DNA of 29,948 nucleotides, taken from assembly GCA_026260175.1 (NCBI GenBank), contig JAKCWW010002781.1, positions 15,052 to 44,999 on the forward strand, read 5' to 3'. Each line of letters opens with the position of its first letter. Positions within the stretch are counted from its first letter, which is position 1. A model generated the notes under the pieces. The model had not been told where the DNA came from. It did not search any database and saw only the letters and a program-made list of their open reading frames with translations. This document shows, piece by piece, positions 29,874 through 29,948 of the stretch. The DNA is from Reticulitermes lucifugus. Taxonomy: Eukaryota > Arthropoda > Insecta > Blattodea > Rhinotermitidae. The translations under genes and the position numbers were made by a program.

Positions 29874-29948
29874 ATACTAGCGTAACGGTTGTGGAGTAGG
29901 CTATGAAATTCATACTAGCGTAACGGTTGTGGAGTAGGCTATGAAATT
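29874..29948 (+). repeat. 38-bp tandem repeat running off the window end
   Basis: Two near-exact copies start at 29874 and 29912 (ATACTAGCGTAACGGTTGTG and onward, ending GGCTATGAAATT). The second copy is cut by the window edge one base short, so the array length is unknown. Confidence 0.9.

Noticed and set aside
1-29948. CRISPR arrays, bacterial operons, rRNA
   Set aside because: Nothing of the kind is visible; the content is animal nuclear DNA.

Overview
The window looks like nuclear DNA from an insect with a large, repeat-rich genome. It has one recognisable protein gene, long AT-rich non-coding stretches, microsatellites, tRNA-derived SINEs, and fossil LINE, mariner and hAT elements. The SINE and LINE families resemble those I know from cockroaches, termites and other Polyneoptera, so Blattodea or a relative is my best guess. 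This rests on recognition, not a search.

The gene is an achaete-scute homolog (ASH), a proneural bHLH transcription factor, on the minus strand at 910-1947. Its coding region is one uninterrupted 345-codon frame, with a Ser/Thr-rich N-terminus, a bHLH domain with a Gly/Ser-rich loop, and the family's C-terminal motif. A candidate poly(A) signal and a strong splice-donor-like site lie past the stop codon. A splice-acceptor-like site just before the ATG and an exon-like GC-rich island at 13230-13341 (minus) raise the possibility of an upstream exon.

The rest (about 2-30 kb) has no other gene I can support. It holds: (i) tRNA-derived SINEs near 5.2, 11.9, 20.0, 25.6, 28.0, 28.9 and 29.4 kb, the 25.6 kb copy with a 16-bp target-site duplication; (ii) three decayed C-terminal fragments of non-LTR reverse transcriptase at 5.5, 9.2 and 10.8 kb; (iii) two mariner transposase 3' halves joined head to head at 22.7-23.3 kb; (iv) a 430-bp hAT-like non-autonomous element at 27.0-27.4 kb; (v) a dispersed repeat in three copies with a GGACGGACAG-type core; and (vi) nine fold-back loci whose centre resembles a hammerhead ribozyme (CUGAUGA-like core, stem II, GAAAC, GUC), spread from 4.1 to 29.8 kb.

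The last group is the most interesting signal. It is a family of inverted-repeat elements whose conserved part is an RNA secondary-structure motif and not a protein. Hammerhead motifs are known from Penelope-like retroelements, which is the comparison I would test first. Two possible spliced exons (13230-13341 minus, 26735-26816 plus) are the other leads.
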